This document shows, in pieces, positions 8,332 to 19,310 of a DNA stretch of 64,000 nt. Location: assembly GCF_031326345.1 (NCBI RefSeq), contig NZ_CP133671.1, positions 1,736,001 through 1,800,000 on the forward strand. The letters are read 5' to 3'. The first letter of the stretch is position 1. Every line of letters starts with the position of its first letter. The notes under the pieces were generated by a model. It was not told the DNA's origin. It saw only the letters and a program-made list of their open reading frames with translations, and made no database searches. This DNA comes from Aureispira sp. CCB-E (GTDB taxonomy: Bacteria; Bacteroidota; Bacteroidia; Chitinophagales; Saprospiraceae). The translations under genes and the position numbers were made by a program.

Positions 8332-10137
8332 TTAAACGATTTGAGAAAAACGTTTGTAAGCATTGGCTAGTTTTATGTCGTATTTATTTTTGGCATAAGC
8401 AGGCCCATTGTAACCTTTAGCTAAAGCAGCCCAATTTTTAGACGGACCTTGAACGTGTCTAATTAAGTTGTTATCTTTCAAGAATCCCATTAAACCACCC
8501 AATTGATTAATACCAGGTTGGTACATTGCTTCTACAAATGACTCCACATTTGAGTAGCCAGCACTAGCATAATTAAAGCCCATGATTTGGAACTCTCCCC
8601 AAGAAGTAGATTTTAGAGCAGCCGTTTTATCAATTTTCTTAGCCAATTCTAGGCGGTCATATTCTCTCTCGTTCCATTTATAGTTTGTTTTTACCCATTT
8701 TGGATAAATGATATTCTCGTTGCCTTTTTGGAGAGCAGCAGGATTCTTGCCTGCTTTTTTTAGTTCTCGCCAAAAGATATGCCCTTCAAACAAAATCTTA
8801 GGACGTCCATCGGGCAAAAATCCATTCCCCCCAGATTCTACAGCCTGAATTGCTAAGATAACCGCTACCTCAATACCATATTTTTTAGCAACATCATAGA
8901 TCCCTCCTCTGATACGACCGATGCCTAATAGTGTATTCCATGTTTTGCCATTGGCATCAATGCGGCCATCAGGTTTAGAGCTACCCACAAACTCCTTTTG
9001 GAATCGTTTGATAGCACTTACTAGAGGAATATCTACAGTGGTATCCTCTTTTAAGTTGTAATTAAATTTAATCAATAGTTTTCTGACAAGAAGAACATCT
9101 TCTGGAAGGTTTGTACCTTTGTGTCCAACAGATTTTTTTATTTTACTGGTAACACTTAATTCTTCTGGAAGTGGAGCATCACCTGTCGTAACAACCATTT
9201 TTTCATCATGAGGATTGTCATGAGGAGTTACTTTATTTAATTCTTTCCAAGTAAAACCATTAGGATCAACTCGACCATCAGGATTAGCGACACCTAGTTT
9301 AGCTTGAAAAGCTTCAATCGCTTCAATAGTTCCAGGACCAGCATCGCCATCAATATCGAGATGAGCTCCTTTTTCGTGCAATAATTGTTGTACTAATTTC
9401 ACATCATTAACGTGGTTGTCTCCATTCTTTCCAACAGAGCCTGTTAATGACTTAGCAGAGCCAGAGGTTGTTTGGTCTGGTGGTACGGATTGAGCATTTA
9501 ACTTTTTCCAAGTAAAACCATTGGGATCAATTCGACCATCAGGTTTTGGGAGACCAATACTTTGTTGAAATTCTTTGATGGCACGGATTGTTTTAAGACC
9601 ACATTTACCATCTGGTGTTAACTTCAGTAACTGTTGAACGAGGATAACATCGTCCAGTTGATTGGTTCCTTTTTTACCAACTGAAGCTTTAATTTCGGTT
9701 GCTTTAGATGCTAGAGCTGTATTGGAATCAGTATCTGTTGTAGTTTCTTCAGAAGGGTTAGAAGTAATTCTCTTACTCAAGTTTTGCCAAGTAATTCCCT
9801 TGGGATCAATGCGACCATCTGTTTTTTTGAAACCTAAGCTACGTTGAAATTTTCGTATGGCTAAATTGGTTTTAGGTCCTGCATGTCCATCGGCTTTGAT
9901 GCCTAATAGTTCTTGTACAAGTTTAACATCATTGTATTCGTTTTTGCCATTTTTACCTACCGAGTTATTAATTGTCTTTCGGGGAGGAGGGGGAGCTGCT
10001 TTTTCTAAAACAGGATTCGCTGCAATTAGCTTTTTGGCATAAGGATCATGTTTGGATGTGTCATGGGGGTTGTTGTGAATGGTTAAATACTTTGCAATAT
10101 CTTTTTGCAATTGACCAAGTTCCTCAATGAAATTCAT
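8332..10137 (-). CDS. N-acetylmuramidase (DUF3380-type) with four peptidoglycan-binding modules, no signal peptide
   Basis: I place the start at 10137 (MNFIEELGQL, 601 aa); an in-frame ATG at 10212 would add 25 unlike residues. Four PG-binding-1-like modules (about 58-122, 150-215, 232-303, 325-398) share an SVGKxGxN-xxDVxLVQxLL pattern and end in DGRIDPNGxTW. The last 200 residues match the phage-type N-acetylmuramidase domain, with the likely catalytic Glu in AVESGGNG near residue 434 and the conserved SWGEFQIMG and YNGP segments. It would cleave the glycan backbone of peptidoglycan. There is no export signal, unusual for a wall enzyme outside a phage; delivery by a secretion apparatus or lysis is possible. 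No phage genes are nearby. Confidence 0.88.
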   Translation of the reverse strand: MNFIEELGQLQKDIAKYLTIHNNPHDTSKHDPYAKKLIAANPVLEKAAPPPPRKTINNSVGKNGKNEYNDVKLVQELLGIKADGHAGPKTNLAIRKFQRSLGFKKTDGRIDPKGITWQNLSKRITSNPSEETTTDTDSNTALASKATEIKASVGKKGTNQLDDVILVQQLLKLTPDGKCGLKTIRAIKEFQQSIGLPKPDGRIDPNGFTWKKLNAQSVPPDQTTSGSAKSLTGSVGKNGDNHVNDVKLVQQLLHEKGAHLDIDGDAGPGTIEAIEAFQAKLGVANPDGRVDPNGFTWKELNKVTPHDNPHDEKMVVTTGDAPLPEELSVTSKIKKSVGHKGTNLPEDVLLVRKLLIKFNYNLKEDTTVDIPLVSAIKRFQKEFVGSSKPDGRIDANGKTWNTLLGIGRIRGGIYDVAKKYGIEVAVILAIQAVESGGNGFLPDGRPKILFEGHIFWRELKKAGKNPAALQKGNENIIYPKWVKTNYKWNEREYDRLELAKKIDKTAALKSTSWGEFQIMGFNYASAGYSNVESFVEAMYQPGINQLGGLMGFLKDNNLIRHVQGPSKNWAALAKGYNGPAYAKNKYDIKLANAYKRFSQIV

Positions 10138-10285
10138 ATTAATAATGGTTTTTATAGTGTGTGTAACAGTAAGTTGGACATAACGGGGATATGCATTGAT
10201 AGAAAAAATCAAATCAAATTACAATTAATTTTTGAGATATACAAGCAAAAACAATAATGACTAATTAGAAAGAACAACACAATAC

Positions 10286-10318
10286 AAAAAAAAGCCCCTT
10301 CAGCAGAGCTGAAAGGGC
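10286..10318 (-). terminator. Terminator of groESL
   Basis: On the minus strand GCCCTTTCAGC (10318-10308) pairs with GCTGAAGGGGC (10304-10294), followed by eight T (10293-10286). It is a strong intrinsic terminator 33 bp past the groEL stop. Confidence 0.9.
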
Positions 10319-10350
10319 ATATTTTAAATGAATTTCCGAAGAAATCAATT

Positions 10351-12012
<1,662 letters not shown>

Positions 12013-12191
12013 TTAAAGAATAATACTTCGTTGATAATTTTGAACTTAAATCAAAATTGTAAAATAAATATCAAATGGATTATCAGTTTTAAGTTTTGGG
12101 TGTTAATAATTTAGCTGATAAGCAATTTGATGACGTTATTACGAAGTAATGAAATAATTGAATGTTAAATTATAAAGTGATTCGAGAGGCA

Positions 12192-12458
12192 TTAATCTAG
12201 AATCAAAAGGATGTCATCTTCTTTCATAATCAAGAAATCTTCTCCTTGGTGAGAAACCTCTTGACCTGCATATTTGCCATAAAGTACAACATCGTTTACC
12301 TTTACAGTCATTGCTCGGTCTTCTTTACCAGGTCCAACAGCTATCACAGTTCCACGTTGTGGCTTTTCTTTAGCAGTATCTGGTATAATGATACCACCTT
12401 TAGTTGTTTCTTCTGCTGCTGCAGGTTTTACCAAGACTCTATCATTAATTGGTCTCAT
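12192..12458 (-). CDS. groS: Co-chaperonin GroES (Hsp10)
   Basis: The protein is 88 aa, slightly shorter than typical GroES. It has [11 protein letters not shown] at the N-terminus, the mobile loop ([18 protein letters not shown]) that docks on GroEL, and the [16 protein letters not shown] ending. It caps the GroEL ring. It is the first gene of the operon. Upstream there is no CIRCE (HrcA) element; instead a candidate sigma-54-like promoter lies about 57 bp before the start codon. Confidence 0.98.
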   Translation of the reverse strand: MRPINDRVLVKPAAAEETTKGGIIIPDTAKEKPQRGTVIAVGPGKEDRAMTVKVNDVVLYGKYAGQEVSHQGEDFLIMKEDDILLILD

Positions 12459-12514
12459 AATAAATGTTTTGTTTTATTTAGATTAATAAGATTAAAAGTT
12501 ATAGCACACTATAA

Positions 12515-12529
12515 TCATGTCTTGTGCCA
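12515..12529 (-). promoter_or_regulatory. Candidate sigma-54-type promoter of groES with upstream GACA/TGTC boxes
   Basis: The minus strand reads TGGCACAAGACATGA, that is TGGCAC-N5-ATGA. This resembles the -24/-12 pattern TGGCAC-N5-TTGC, although the -12 GC is GA here. The predicted start of transcription near 12503 would give a leader of about 45 nt. Further upstream (plus coordinates 12542-12637) are repeated TGTC/GACA half-sites at 12542, 12550, 12593, 12613 and 12634; the last three are 20-21 bp apart, as for an activator bound on one face of the helix. The rest of the 331-bp gap to 12790 shows nothing else. The clpB promoter region has the same architecture. Confidence 0.45.
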
Positions 12530-12789
12530 AGTCTATATTTGTGTCGTTCTGTCATATTTGTGCAGTTTGTTAGACTCGGCTTGTGTTATTTTGACAGGAG
12601 AGGCTTGGTTTTTGTCATCAGAATGGAACAAATTGTCATAAAAAGAGTATAAGAATATCTTATCCTATACTCTATAAACTGCTTTGAAAAGAGCAAAACT
12701 AGTTCATCATTCTCAATTATAATGAATTGGCTTCTATTCAAAAAAAGTACCTAGAGTATTGACCTAATTAAAAACTAAAAAAAATCATT

Positions 12790-14124
12790 TTGACTGACGA
12801 ATTTAAACAAGAGAAAGCAAGCTTATTTGCATTAATTCAATCTGGAGATGAAAACAACGTAGATATTGCTATTCAAATTATGAAAGGCGATGTTGCTTTG
12901 CAGCGAGCTTTTGTTCAAGATGCTTATATGATTATAGAACAATCGTGGCATTTGAGAACAATCCAAGGCGTTCTGAGGGCTGCGGAAGATACTCCTGCGG
13001 CAAAAGCTACTTTAAAAAAACGCTATGCTTCTTTGCTGCATTTGGTAAGTACATTGACTCATAACAGCAACAAGTTGACAACGCTGGTTTCTGTGGTAGA
13101 TGCTTTTCAGAGTTATTACTTATACAGACCTTCTGGTTGGCAACCAACCGCAAATGACAAGGAAATTATGGCAACACTTCCTGTTCAAACCTTAAATTTG
13201 CGAGATCGTTGCTTTAGTCGTTTACCTGACTGGATGGGTTATTTAACTCAATTAAAAACATTAATCCTCAGTAGAAATGTATTGAAGGTACTGCCCGATT
13301 CTATTTGTAATTTGACTCGTTTGGAGCATCTAGATTTACAAGAAAATGTTCTAGAAACATTACCTCAAAATATCGGGAACTTGACGGCTCTAAAAACACT
13401 AGAATTGCGGAAGAATAGTTTTCAGGTATTGCCCGATTCTATAGGGCAATTAATAGGCTTAGAGGAATTGAGTTTGGAGTACAATCAATTGACCGCTATC
13501 CCAGTTTCAATAGGTCAAATTCAGCGATTGGTAAAACTAGATATTTCGGATAATAATCTTACACATTTACCTGAAGAAATTGGTGCTTTTAGCAATTTGG
13601 TTGAATTGGATGCTAGGAATAATCAGTTGGAAAGTTTGCCTTCAAGTTTGCAACAGTTGACCAAACTCGAAATTTTGTGGTTGTCCAACAATCAACTGGC
13701 AGATTTGCCGAATTGGGTGAGTGCCTTTAAAAAATTGAGAAAATTGCATCTGTCCAACAATCAACTCAAGCATTTACCTTCGGTAATTACGGCTTTATCC
13801 AACCTAAAACGCTTGTATTTGCACAACAATCACCTTACCACATTACCCGATGATATTGGACAATTATCAAGTTTAAATTATATTGATTTAGATGAAAATA
13901 ATATTCAGTTGTTGCCAGAATCGTTGGGGGACTTGATCGCTCTACGAGAAATACGCTTATTTAATAATCCGATTGAAAAATTACCTACTCGGTTGATCGA
14001 ATTGCCAAACTTCAAAGAAATTGGACTAGGAGATACGCCTATTGGTCGCCAGTATGGAATTGAAGTTGTGCGTGGTCGAAAAGAAGTCGTAACCTTACTA
14101 CGACAGGTTTCGGTTGTGTTCTAA
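12790..14124 (+). CDS. Leucine-rich-repeat protein, 444 aa
   Basis: The start is a TTG codon; there is an in-frame stop at 12769 and no ATG between. The first 130 residues are helical and not recognised. From about residue 135 there are twelve contiguous 23-residue LRRs of the type LxxLxLxxNxLxxLPxxIxxL, the ROCO/Shoc2-like bacterial form, and a short C-terminal cap. There is no signal peptide or sorting domain, so it is probably cytoplasmic and serves as a protein-binding scaffold. It converges on the STM4011 gene with 46 bp between the stops. The partner is unknown. Confidence 0.88.
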   Translation: MTDEFKQEKASLFALIQSGDENNVDIAIQIMKGDVALQRAFVQDAYMIIEQSWHLRTIQGVLRAAEDTPAAKATLKKRYASLLHLVSTLTHNSNKLTTLVSVVDAFQSYYLYRPSGWQPTANDKEIMATLPVQTLNLRDRCFSRLPDWMGYLTQLKTLILSRNVLKVLPDSICNLTRLEHLDLQENVLETLPQNIGNLTALKTLELRKNSFQVLPDSIGQLIGLEELSLEYNQLTAIPVSIGQIQRLVKLDISDNNLTHLPEEIGAFSNLVELDARNNQLESLPSSLQQLTKLEILWLSNNQLADLPNWVSAFKKLRKLHLSNNQLKHLPSVITALSNLKRLYLHNNHLTTLPDDIGQLSSLNYIDLDENNIQLLPESLGDLIALREIRLFNNPIEKLPTRLIELPNFKEIGLGDTPIGRQYGIEVVRGRKEVVTLLRQVSVVF

Positions 14125-14137
14125 TAATAGAATAACT

Positions 14138-14171
14138 TTGTAGCAGCCCACCTAACTATTGAAGAATAGTT
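14138..14171. repeat. Family 1 repeat copy containing a terminator-like hairpin
   Basis: TAGCAGCCCACCTAACTATT is a copy of the dispersed repeat in reverse orientation. Its end forms AACTATT (14154-14160) and AATAGTT (14165-14171), a 7-bp stem with loop GAAG that lies between the two convergent genes and may help end transcription from both sides. Confidence 0.5.
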
Positions 14172-15028
14172 TACTCTCGATATGTTGATGGAATTCGTTC
14201 AAGAATTCCATCAGCATATGTATGATATAGATTCAACTCATCCAAATGCACATAACCAATATGGCAGCCACAAGTTGCATTGATACAAGATTTAGGAGTT
14301 AGGCAATCTCTTATTTCATGTGTATAAATATTTCCTAAGACAGTATCAATAAAATGGCAACTGCGAACATCTCCATTTCCATCTACTGTAAAAGAAGTGC
14401 ACCCTGCTTGGCAAGATTTTCCTAAACTTTGGTGATGCATAGTATTGTAGCGAAACAGTGGGTCTGTTCTTTCGATTCTAAGAATATCTTCTTCTGTATA
14501 ATAGTTAGGAATTCGTTTGTAGGCATTAGCCCAAACATAACGATTAGGGTTAATACTCGCTCTCAAGCGTTCCAAAATATCAATATCCTCTTTAAAAGCA
14601 ACAAAACCAACACTATATTGAATGTTTAAAGCATCTAGTTGTTTGCATTTGTTAACAAATTTTTCTAGGCTAATTTGAGTTGGGTGGAAAGTCGTCCATA
14701 AGGCAAAAGAGTCTCTACGAACAGCATCCATCCAATTGGTCGTACAAGATAAATTGGTTTGAATACTTACTTTTTTTACGTGTGGCAAATGACTTAGTTC
14801 GGTCATTGCCTCTTGGTAATATTTTCGAATCAAACCTTCTCCCCAAGGAGTAAATAAGATGCTTATTTGTTCCGAACGCCCTTTGACCCACTGGACAAAA
14901 TTTTGTAAACGTTGCGCATCATCTGCTAGTTCTGCTCTAGTGTTTTTAGTTTTTGCAAATGGGCAGTAGCTGCACCCATAGTTGCAGCTCGATAGGGGAC
15001 CACGGTATAAAATCGACCAATGATTCAT
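14171..15028 (-). CDS. STM4011 family radical SAM protein
   Basis: The protein is 285 aa. The radical SAM cluster motif CxxxCxxC is Cys15, Cys19, Cys22 (SCNYGCSYC). The C-terminal third has further cysteines (about 206, 210, 224 and a CINATCGCH stretch near 245-256), which looks like a shortened SPASM/twitch region able to hold an auxiliary iron-sulphur cluster. SPASM-type enzymes often act on peptides or proteins. It is the last gene of the six-gene operon, 185 bp after the STM4012 gene. The family is named after a Salmonella locus and its reaction is not known to me. Confidence 0.88.
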   Translation of the reverse strand: MNHWSILYRGPLSSCNYGCSYCPFAKTKNTRAELADDAQRLQNFVQWVKGRSEQISILFTPWGEGLIRKYYQEAMTELSHLPHVKKVSIQTNLSCTTNWMDAVRRDSFALWTTFHPTQISLEKFVNKCKQLDALNIQYSVGFVAFKEDIDILERLRASINPNRYVWANAYKRIPNYYTEEDILRIERTDPLFRYNTMHHQSLGKSCQAGCTSFTVDGNGDVRSCHFIDTVLGNIYTHEIRDCLTPKSCINATCGCHIGYVHLDELNLYHTYADGILERIPSTYRE

Positions 15029-15075
15029 AATAATAATATTTAAGGCAAGAGTTTAGTAAGTAGTCTAATATATAT

Positions 15076-15092
15076 TAAGTAATCGTTCAGAA
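15076..15092 (-). repeat. Dispersed intergenic repeat, family 2 copy (TTCTGAACGATTACTTA)
   Basis: The minus strand reads TTCTGAACGATTACTTA, identical over 17 bases to the copy at 21957-21973. Further copies with changes are at 44623, 53504, 54424 and 62700. It lies in the 185-bp gap between the STM4012 and STM4011 genes. Confidence 0.55.
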
Positions 15093-15213
15093 AAAAATTC
15101 TATAAAAATAAGGCTATTTTTTTGCTATAACTTTTTATGCCCACTTACTTAGATAAAAAAGCAGCGTTCGTTTTAATTATATTTTGAACCGAATGTAGGG
15201 CTTTTGCTTAAGG

Positions 15214-16533
15214 TTAAGCCAATTCAAATCCTTGCATCATCGTACAAACTTGATCAGAATACAGCCAAGGACCAATGACATCAGAGAGTTCTAAGCCAGT
15301 TTGGTTGAGTTGCAGTTTATGGTTTTCTTTTGGAGCCAAATTAAGCGCATACAATTCCTGTAACTCTGGCAAATCATCCAAGGCATTGGTTCCAAAAAAT
15401 TGATAGTATGCTGCAAAATCTAAGTGTTGCCCTTCTAAAATGGATTTGATTACATATCGTCGCTGTTGTTCTTCTAAAGAGAGACGAGTGCCATAAAGTA
15501 CCTTTTGAAAATCTTCTGTTGTTTTTTCGTTGTAATTATGGATAATATTTTTGATCCCTTTTCGTCCAACAGCATATTCCGAGCTATAATGTAACTTTTT
15601 GGTGTAAGAACGGGCACCAACTCCCAAACCTACCATGCCATCTTCAGGACTATTGTAAGGAGGAGCGGGCATCGTAGGGGCTTTCGTATTTCTAAAAATA
15701 CGCATGGTCACTTGTTCGTATCCTTTTGACAATAAAAAATCCCGACCAAAACGATACAAGTTTAAACGGTGATCGTTCCAAGCTTTTTCTTTGAGTCCTA
15801 AACCTGTCAGAGGGCGTACATATAAAGGGTATAAGAAAATTTCCTCAGGCTGAAAAGCAATGCTTTGTTCCAGAGAATATTGCCACGAAGAAAGTGTTTG
15901 TCCTGCCATCCCGTAAATTAAATCAATATTCATTTCAGGTATTCCCGAATCTTTGATGGTTTGTAGTGCTTGTTGTACTTCAGCCGTTTGTTGTGGGCGA
16001 CCCAATGCTTTTGTTTCTTCTAGCAAAAAACTTTGAACACCAATACTAGCTCTAGTAGTCCCTTTTTCTTTTAATAAAGCTAATTTTTCGACACTGGCAG
16101 TTTTGGGAGACATTTCCACAGAACTAGGAATAGAAAGTAGATCTGCTCCCATGATGTCTTCAAGGATAAAAAACAAACGCTCTAAGTCTGTTGTACTCAA
16201 AAAGGTAGGTGTGCCCCCACCAATAGCCAATCGATTAAAATTGGCATCTCCCAAGGCTGCCTTTACTTCTGTAGCTTGGCGTTCTAAGCTTTGTATAAAA
16301 GGACTTTCGTGGGTCTCTTTGGGATTGGCAATAGTGAACAAGTTGCAAAAACCACAACGCATTTCACAAAATGGAACGTGCACATACAAAAAAAGTCGCT
16401 CTTTGTTTTCTTCACTCCAAACCTCCTTTAAAGAAAGTGGATTCTCAAAAGGTCTATAACTAGATTTGTGAGGGTAGGAATAAGCATAACCTTGAAAAAA
16501 ATTATCATTTATGATAGATTGTAATTTTGCCAT
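15214..16533 (-). CDS. STM4012 family radical SAM protein (HemN/HemW-like)
   Basis: The protein is 439 aa. The motif Cys56-x3-Cys60-x2-Cys63 (HVPFCEMRCGFCNLF) is the HemN/HemW form of the radical SAM site. It continues with GGGTPTFLS, SVEMSPKT, IGVQSF and the DLIYGMAGQT motif, as in coproporphyrinogen oxidase-like proteins, and a winged-helix-like C-terminus. In the HemW branch such proteins often act as haem chaperones or methyltransferases, not oxidases. Its place in the STM4011-4015 operon argues for a dedicated role there. It lies 41 bp after the hydrolase gene. Confidence 0.9.
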   Translation of the reverse strand: MAKLQSIINDNFFQGYAYSYPHKSSYRPFENPLSLKEVWSEENKERLFLYVHVPFCEMRCGFCNLFTIANPKETHESPFIQSLERQATEVKAALGDANFNRLAIGGGTPTFLSTTDLERLFFILEDIMGADLLSIPSSVEMSPKTASVEKLALLKEKGTTRASIGVQSFLLEETKALGRPQQTAEVQQALQTIKDSGIPEMNIDLIYGMAGQTLSSWQYSLEQSIAFQPEEIFLYPLYVRPLTGLGLKEKAWNDHRLNLYRFGRDFLLSKGYEQVTMRIFRNTKAPTMPAPPYNSPEDGMVGLGVGARSYTKKLHYSSEYAVGRKGIKNIIHNYNEKTTEDFQKVLYGTRLSLEEQQRRYVIKSILEGQHLDFAAYYQFFGTNALDDLPELQELYALNLAPKENHKLQLNQTGLELSDVIGPWLYSDQVCTMMQGFELA

Positions 16534-16574
16534 TGTGTGGTATGAATATATAGGTGATAATGTCTAATGAAGTA

Positions 16575-17375
16575 TTATTTTTTTAACAAAACCTCTAAGT
16601 AAGGAACAGTCCAAACGTTAGAGTGCCCAATTCGATGCCCTATGTAGCCGTCTTCTCCATAAGTAGTGCCATGATCCGCAGAACAAATGACAAAACTTTG
16701 TTGGCGGCGTTTATGGAGTGCGTTCATTAATATTGGTAATTGGCTATCTACATATTCCAAAGCAGCCGCATGACTTTCAATGGTGTCTTGCAAGTTATCA
16801 TCCAAATAAAAGCAATTGGGCTGATGAATGGCAGAAATATTAATAAATAAGAAAACAGGGCTAACCGTCTGATTAAGCAAGTCAGCTGCTTTTTCAAATT
16901 GAACTTGCGTAGAATCCTTGTTGGTTACTCCGAATGATTCTTCCCAATAGCTCTCTTCAAATAAGTCTGGAAAAACATTACTTAATGGAGTTTGTTTGTT
17001 GAAAAAGCCAACGCCACCTATGCAAATCGTCTTAAATCCTTTTTGTTGTAGTCCTTTAACAATATTAGGGGCATCAAAGGTGCAAGTCTCTGCAACAGCC
17101 GTTTCGCTACCTTCAAATCTTGTTGCAAAGAGACGAGGTTGCTTAGGAGTTTCAATAGGAGTTGGCAAAAAACCAGCAAAAAAGGCATGGTGAGCAGCAT
17201 AAGTAAAACTTCCTGGCGTATGCCGTTGTTCCCAGCCTTTGGGAGAAAGCCACTTAGAAAAATTAGGCAATTTGCCTTGCACCCAAAGCGTTTGAGCAAC
17301 ATCATAGCGTAGAGTATCTAAAGTTATAAAAACGAGATCACTGTCGGTGATAATTTCGTTCATATTATGCAGCAT
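16575..17375 (-). CDS. STM4013/SEN3800 family alkaline-phosphatase-fold hydrolase
   Basis: The protein is 266 aa, short for a sulfatase. FITLDTLRYD (Asp20 the likely metal ligand) opens the fold and SADHGTTYGEDGYIGHRIGHS near the end carries the D-H-G and downstream His metal ligands of the alkaline phosphatase/sulfatase superfamily. The formylglycine signature C/S-x-P-x-R of true sulfatases is absent; a Ser/Thr in TPGSFTYAAHH may be the nucleophile. It is therefore probably a phosphatase, phosphodiesterase or transferase. An alternative start is Met5. It is co-transcribed with STM4012 and follows the HAD gene by 123 bp. Confidence 0.85.
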   Translation of the reverse strand: MLHNMNEIITDSDLVFITLDTLRYDVAQTLWVQGKLPNFSKWLSPKGWEQRHTPGSFTYAAHHAFFAGFLPTPIETPKQPRLFATRFEGSETAVAETCTFDAPNIVKGLQQKGFKTICIGGVGFFNKQTPLSNVFPDLFEESYWEESFGVTNKDSTQVQFEKAADLLNQTVSPVFLFINISAIHQPNCFYLDDNLQDTIESHAAALEYVDSQLPILMNALHKRRQQSFVICSADHGTTYGEDGYIGHRIGHSNVWTVPYLEVLLKK

Positions 17376-17498
17376 GCAGGAAAAATTTTAAGATTAAACT
17401 TTGGAAATTTATGCCAATGCACATTACTTTACGAGTATTGTACAATTGATTGTTAGTGTACTGTTTTTTAGTAGTAACTAGCAGATAATTAATTGGGT

Positions 17499-18158
17499 TT
17501 ACAGAGTATTAAACTCAAGAATATGCTCTATCGTTATATCTGGTTTTATCTTGTATATCCATTCTCTTTTGTGGCTGACCCAAGCCGTTTTGATGCCTAC
17601 TTTTGCGGCACCCTTTATATCATTAATAGGATCATCACCTACATATAATAGATGTTGCGGTTCCAGTTTCCATTGTTCTAATATTAATTCAAATAACTGT
17701 GTATCTGGTTTAGATAAATGATATTGTTGAGCAATGTGAATGGTTTCTGTAGAAAAAATAGAATCTAATTGAGCATTGCGAATTTTTCGGCTTTGATTAC
17801 TGATGGAGCCATTGGTTAAGATTCCGATTCTATACTGTTGTTTTAACTTGTATAGCAATTCTCTTAAAGCTGGAGTTATTGGTGGCACATAACTGCTGAT
17901 ATTAGCGTGTACATAGTTCCAAAAACTTGTTTCGTCCCAACCTTGAGGCTGGTAATAATGAATGAACCATTCGACGAATTCTTCTCGAGGTGTATATCCA
18001 GATTGATCGACATTTTCTATTTCAAAAGCTTCATTATTGAAATAGTAGTTGGGCATGTTTTCATCAAAAAACTGTTGCATACAAGCCAAAAAAGCAGCAT
18101 TTCGATCAATTAAAGTATTGTCTAGGTCAAAGTATATTGTGCTTATCCCATCAAGCAT
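17499..18158 (-). CDS. HAD family hydrolase (YjjG-like)
   Basis: The protein is 219 aa. It has all four HAD motifs: YFDLDNTL (nucleophile Asp11, Asp13), LTNGS, the Lys in SKPDTQLF, and YVGDDPINDIKGA. A helical C1 cap lies between motifs I and II. The closest recognisable type is the YjjG/noncanonical nucleotidase and haloacid-dehalogenase-like subfamily, which removes phosphate from small molecules. Its start overlaps the end of the ATP-grasp gene by 8 bp, so the two are translationally coupled, a strong sign of joint function in this operon. Confidence 0.9.
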   Translation of the reverse strand: MLDGISTIYFDLDNTLIDRNAAFLACMQQFFDENMPNYYFNNEAFEIENVDQSGYTPREEFVEWFIHYYQPQGWDETSFWNYVHANISSYVPPITPALRELLYKLKQQYRIGILTNGSISNQSRKIRNAQLDSIFSTETIHIAQQYHLSKPDTQLFELILEQWKLEPQHLLYVGDDPINDIKGAAKVGIKTAWVSHKREWIYKIKPDITIEHILEFNTL

Positions 18159-19293
18159 ACTCTTTTTCTTTTATATAGTTTATAGTACTTGTGTAGGTAT
18201 CCATATTGTTGATCAATACATTGGGTAATAAATCTCCAAATGCATTGGCTTCTAAGATATAACTTTTTTTTAAGGTATTAGAAATCATGACATCCATTCC
18301 TGCATAAGTTGTGTTGGGTAAAGTAGCAACCGCTTTCTCTGCTAAATGGCTCATTTGTTGCCATTTATCGAAGCCAATAATGCGCTTGACTTCTTGAATG
18401 CTGCCTCTCTGATTGCCCAAATGTAAATTGGTCATAGGAGATTGACTTTGTCGCACTACTACTTGTTTGGTTTTCCCACCGATAACAACCATTCTTAAAT
18501 CAAAGGTGCCTCCTTCTACAGATGCTTTGGGAATCCATTGTTCAACGAGTATCCCTTCTTTGGCTAAAGTATTGACCAAATAGGCAATTTCTTTAGAGTT
18601 GTTGTAGGTGCGAATTTTTAGTGAATTAAATAATTTGGCAGAAGTGGCATTTTGAACCAGCTCTACAGAAGTGATTGCTTGTACTTTACTTCCTTTAATT
18701 CTAAAGGCAATGACTCCTGATGCAGAAGAACCATGAATCGGTTTGATAAACACGCTTCTCCATTGTTGTTGTCGCATTTGAGTAAGCAAATCATCATAAT
18801 TTTTAATATGGTATAAAGCTGGCGCAACAGTAATGTTATGTTCTACAAAATGTTGGTGACAACTTGTTTTATCAAACATCAGTTGAATGCCTTCAATGCT
18901 GTTAATTAATTGAACCGTAGGATATAGATCAATTTTTTGTTGCAATTGATTTAGAAAAGTGACAAAACCAAGATGGTGTTGTTTCAAAAACTGTATGCGT
19001 CCTTTTTCAAAAGGCAATTGATCAACAGATTCCAAATCAATAGAATCGGCATTTCTTAAATCAGGATGATGGGCACCTAGCTTTAAAAAAGCACAGTGAA
19101 CCGCCCAATTTTCACCAGGGGATTCAATTCTCAAATAGTTGGTCTGAGCGAGTATAGGATGTAAATCTACCTTTTGTTGTAAAACATCTAAATAAGAGAC
19201 AACAAAAGGGGCAGTAAAACCTTGGGATTTTACTGCCTCTAAGAAGTATTGACAACGTCTATTTTCAGGATTCCCGATTAGCGTAAATTGCAT
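18151..19293 (-). CDS. STM4014 family protein (ATP-grasp fold)
   Basis: The protein is 380 aa. A RimK/glutathione-synthetase-like ATP-grasp core is visible: FIKPIHGSSASGV (about 179-191, phosphate loop and Lys), DLRMVVIGGK (near 262) and ILEANAFGD (near 344, metal-binding Glu/Asn). Such enzymes activate a carboxylate with ATP and join it to an amine or thiol, often adding amino acids to a peptide. The N-terminal 120 residues are specific to this family. It begins 17 bp after the STM4015-like gene and overlaps the HAD gene. That it ligates something to the product of a neighbouring gene is inference. Confidence 0.87.
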   Translation of the reverse strand: MQFTLIGNPENRRCQYFLEAVKSQGFTAPFVVSYLDVLQQKVDLHPILAQTNYLRIESPGENWAVHCAFLKLGAHHPDLRNADSIDLESVDQLPFEKGRIQFLKQHHLGFVTFLNQLQQKIDLYPTVQLINSIEGIQLMFDKTSCHQHFVEHNITVAPALYHIKNYDDLLTQMRQQQWRSVFIKPIHGSSASGVIAFRIKGSKVQAITSVELVQNATSAKLFNSLKIRTYNNSKEIAYLVNTLAKEGILVEQWIPKASVEGGTFDLRMVVIGGKTKQVVVRQSQSPMTNLHLGNQRGSIQEVKRIIGFDKWQQMSHLAEKAVATLPNTTYAGMDVMISNTLKKSYILEANAFGDLLPNVLINNMDTYTSTINYIKEKEYA

Positions 19294-19310
19294 GTGTATA
19301 ATGGATCCAA

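Noticed and set aside
8332-10137. Muramidase as a remnant of a prophage
   Set aside because: No integrase, terminase, capsid or tail gene is nearby, and the four binding modules are more than phage lysins usually carry.
12500-12529. TAGCACACTATAATC near groES as a CIRCE/HrcA element
   Set aside because: Only one half resembles TTAGCACTC and the inverted partner GAGTGCTAA at 9 bp is missing.
13180-14060. Regularly spaced 69-bp similarity as a CRISPR or tandem DNA repeat
   Set aside because: It is the coding sequence of 23-residue LRRs; the DNA units differ and have no constant repeat/spacer structure.
16575-17375. STM4013 gene as a true sulfatase
   Set aside because: The C/S-x-P-x-R formylglycine motif is not present.
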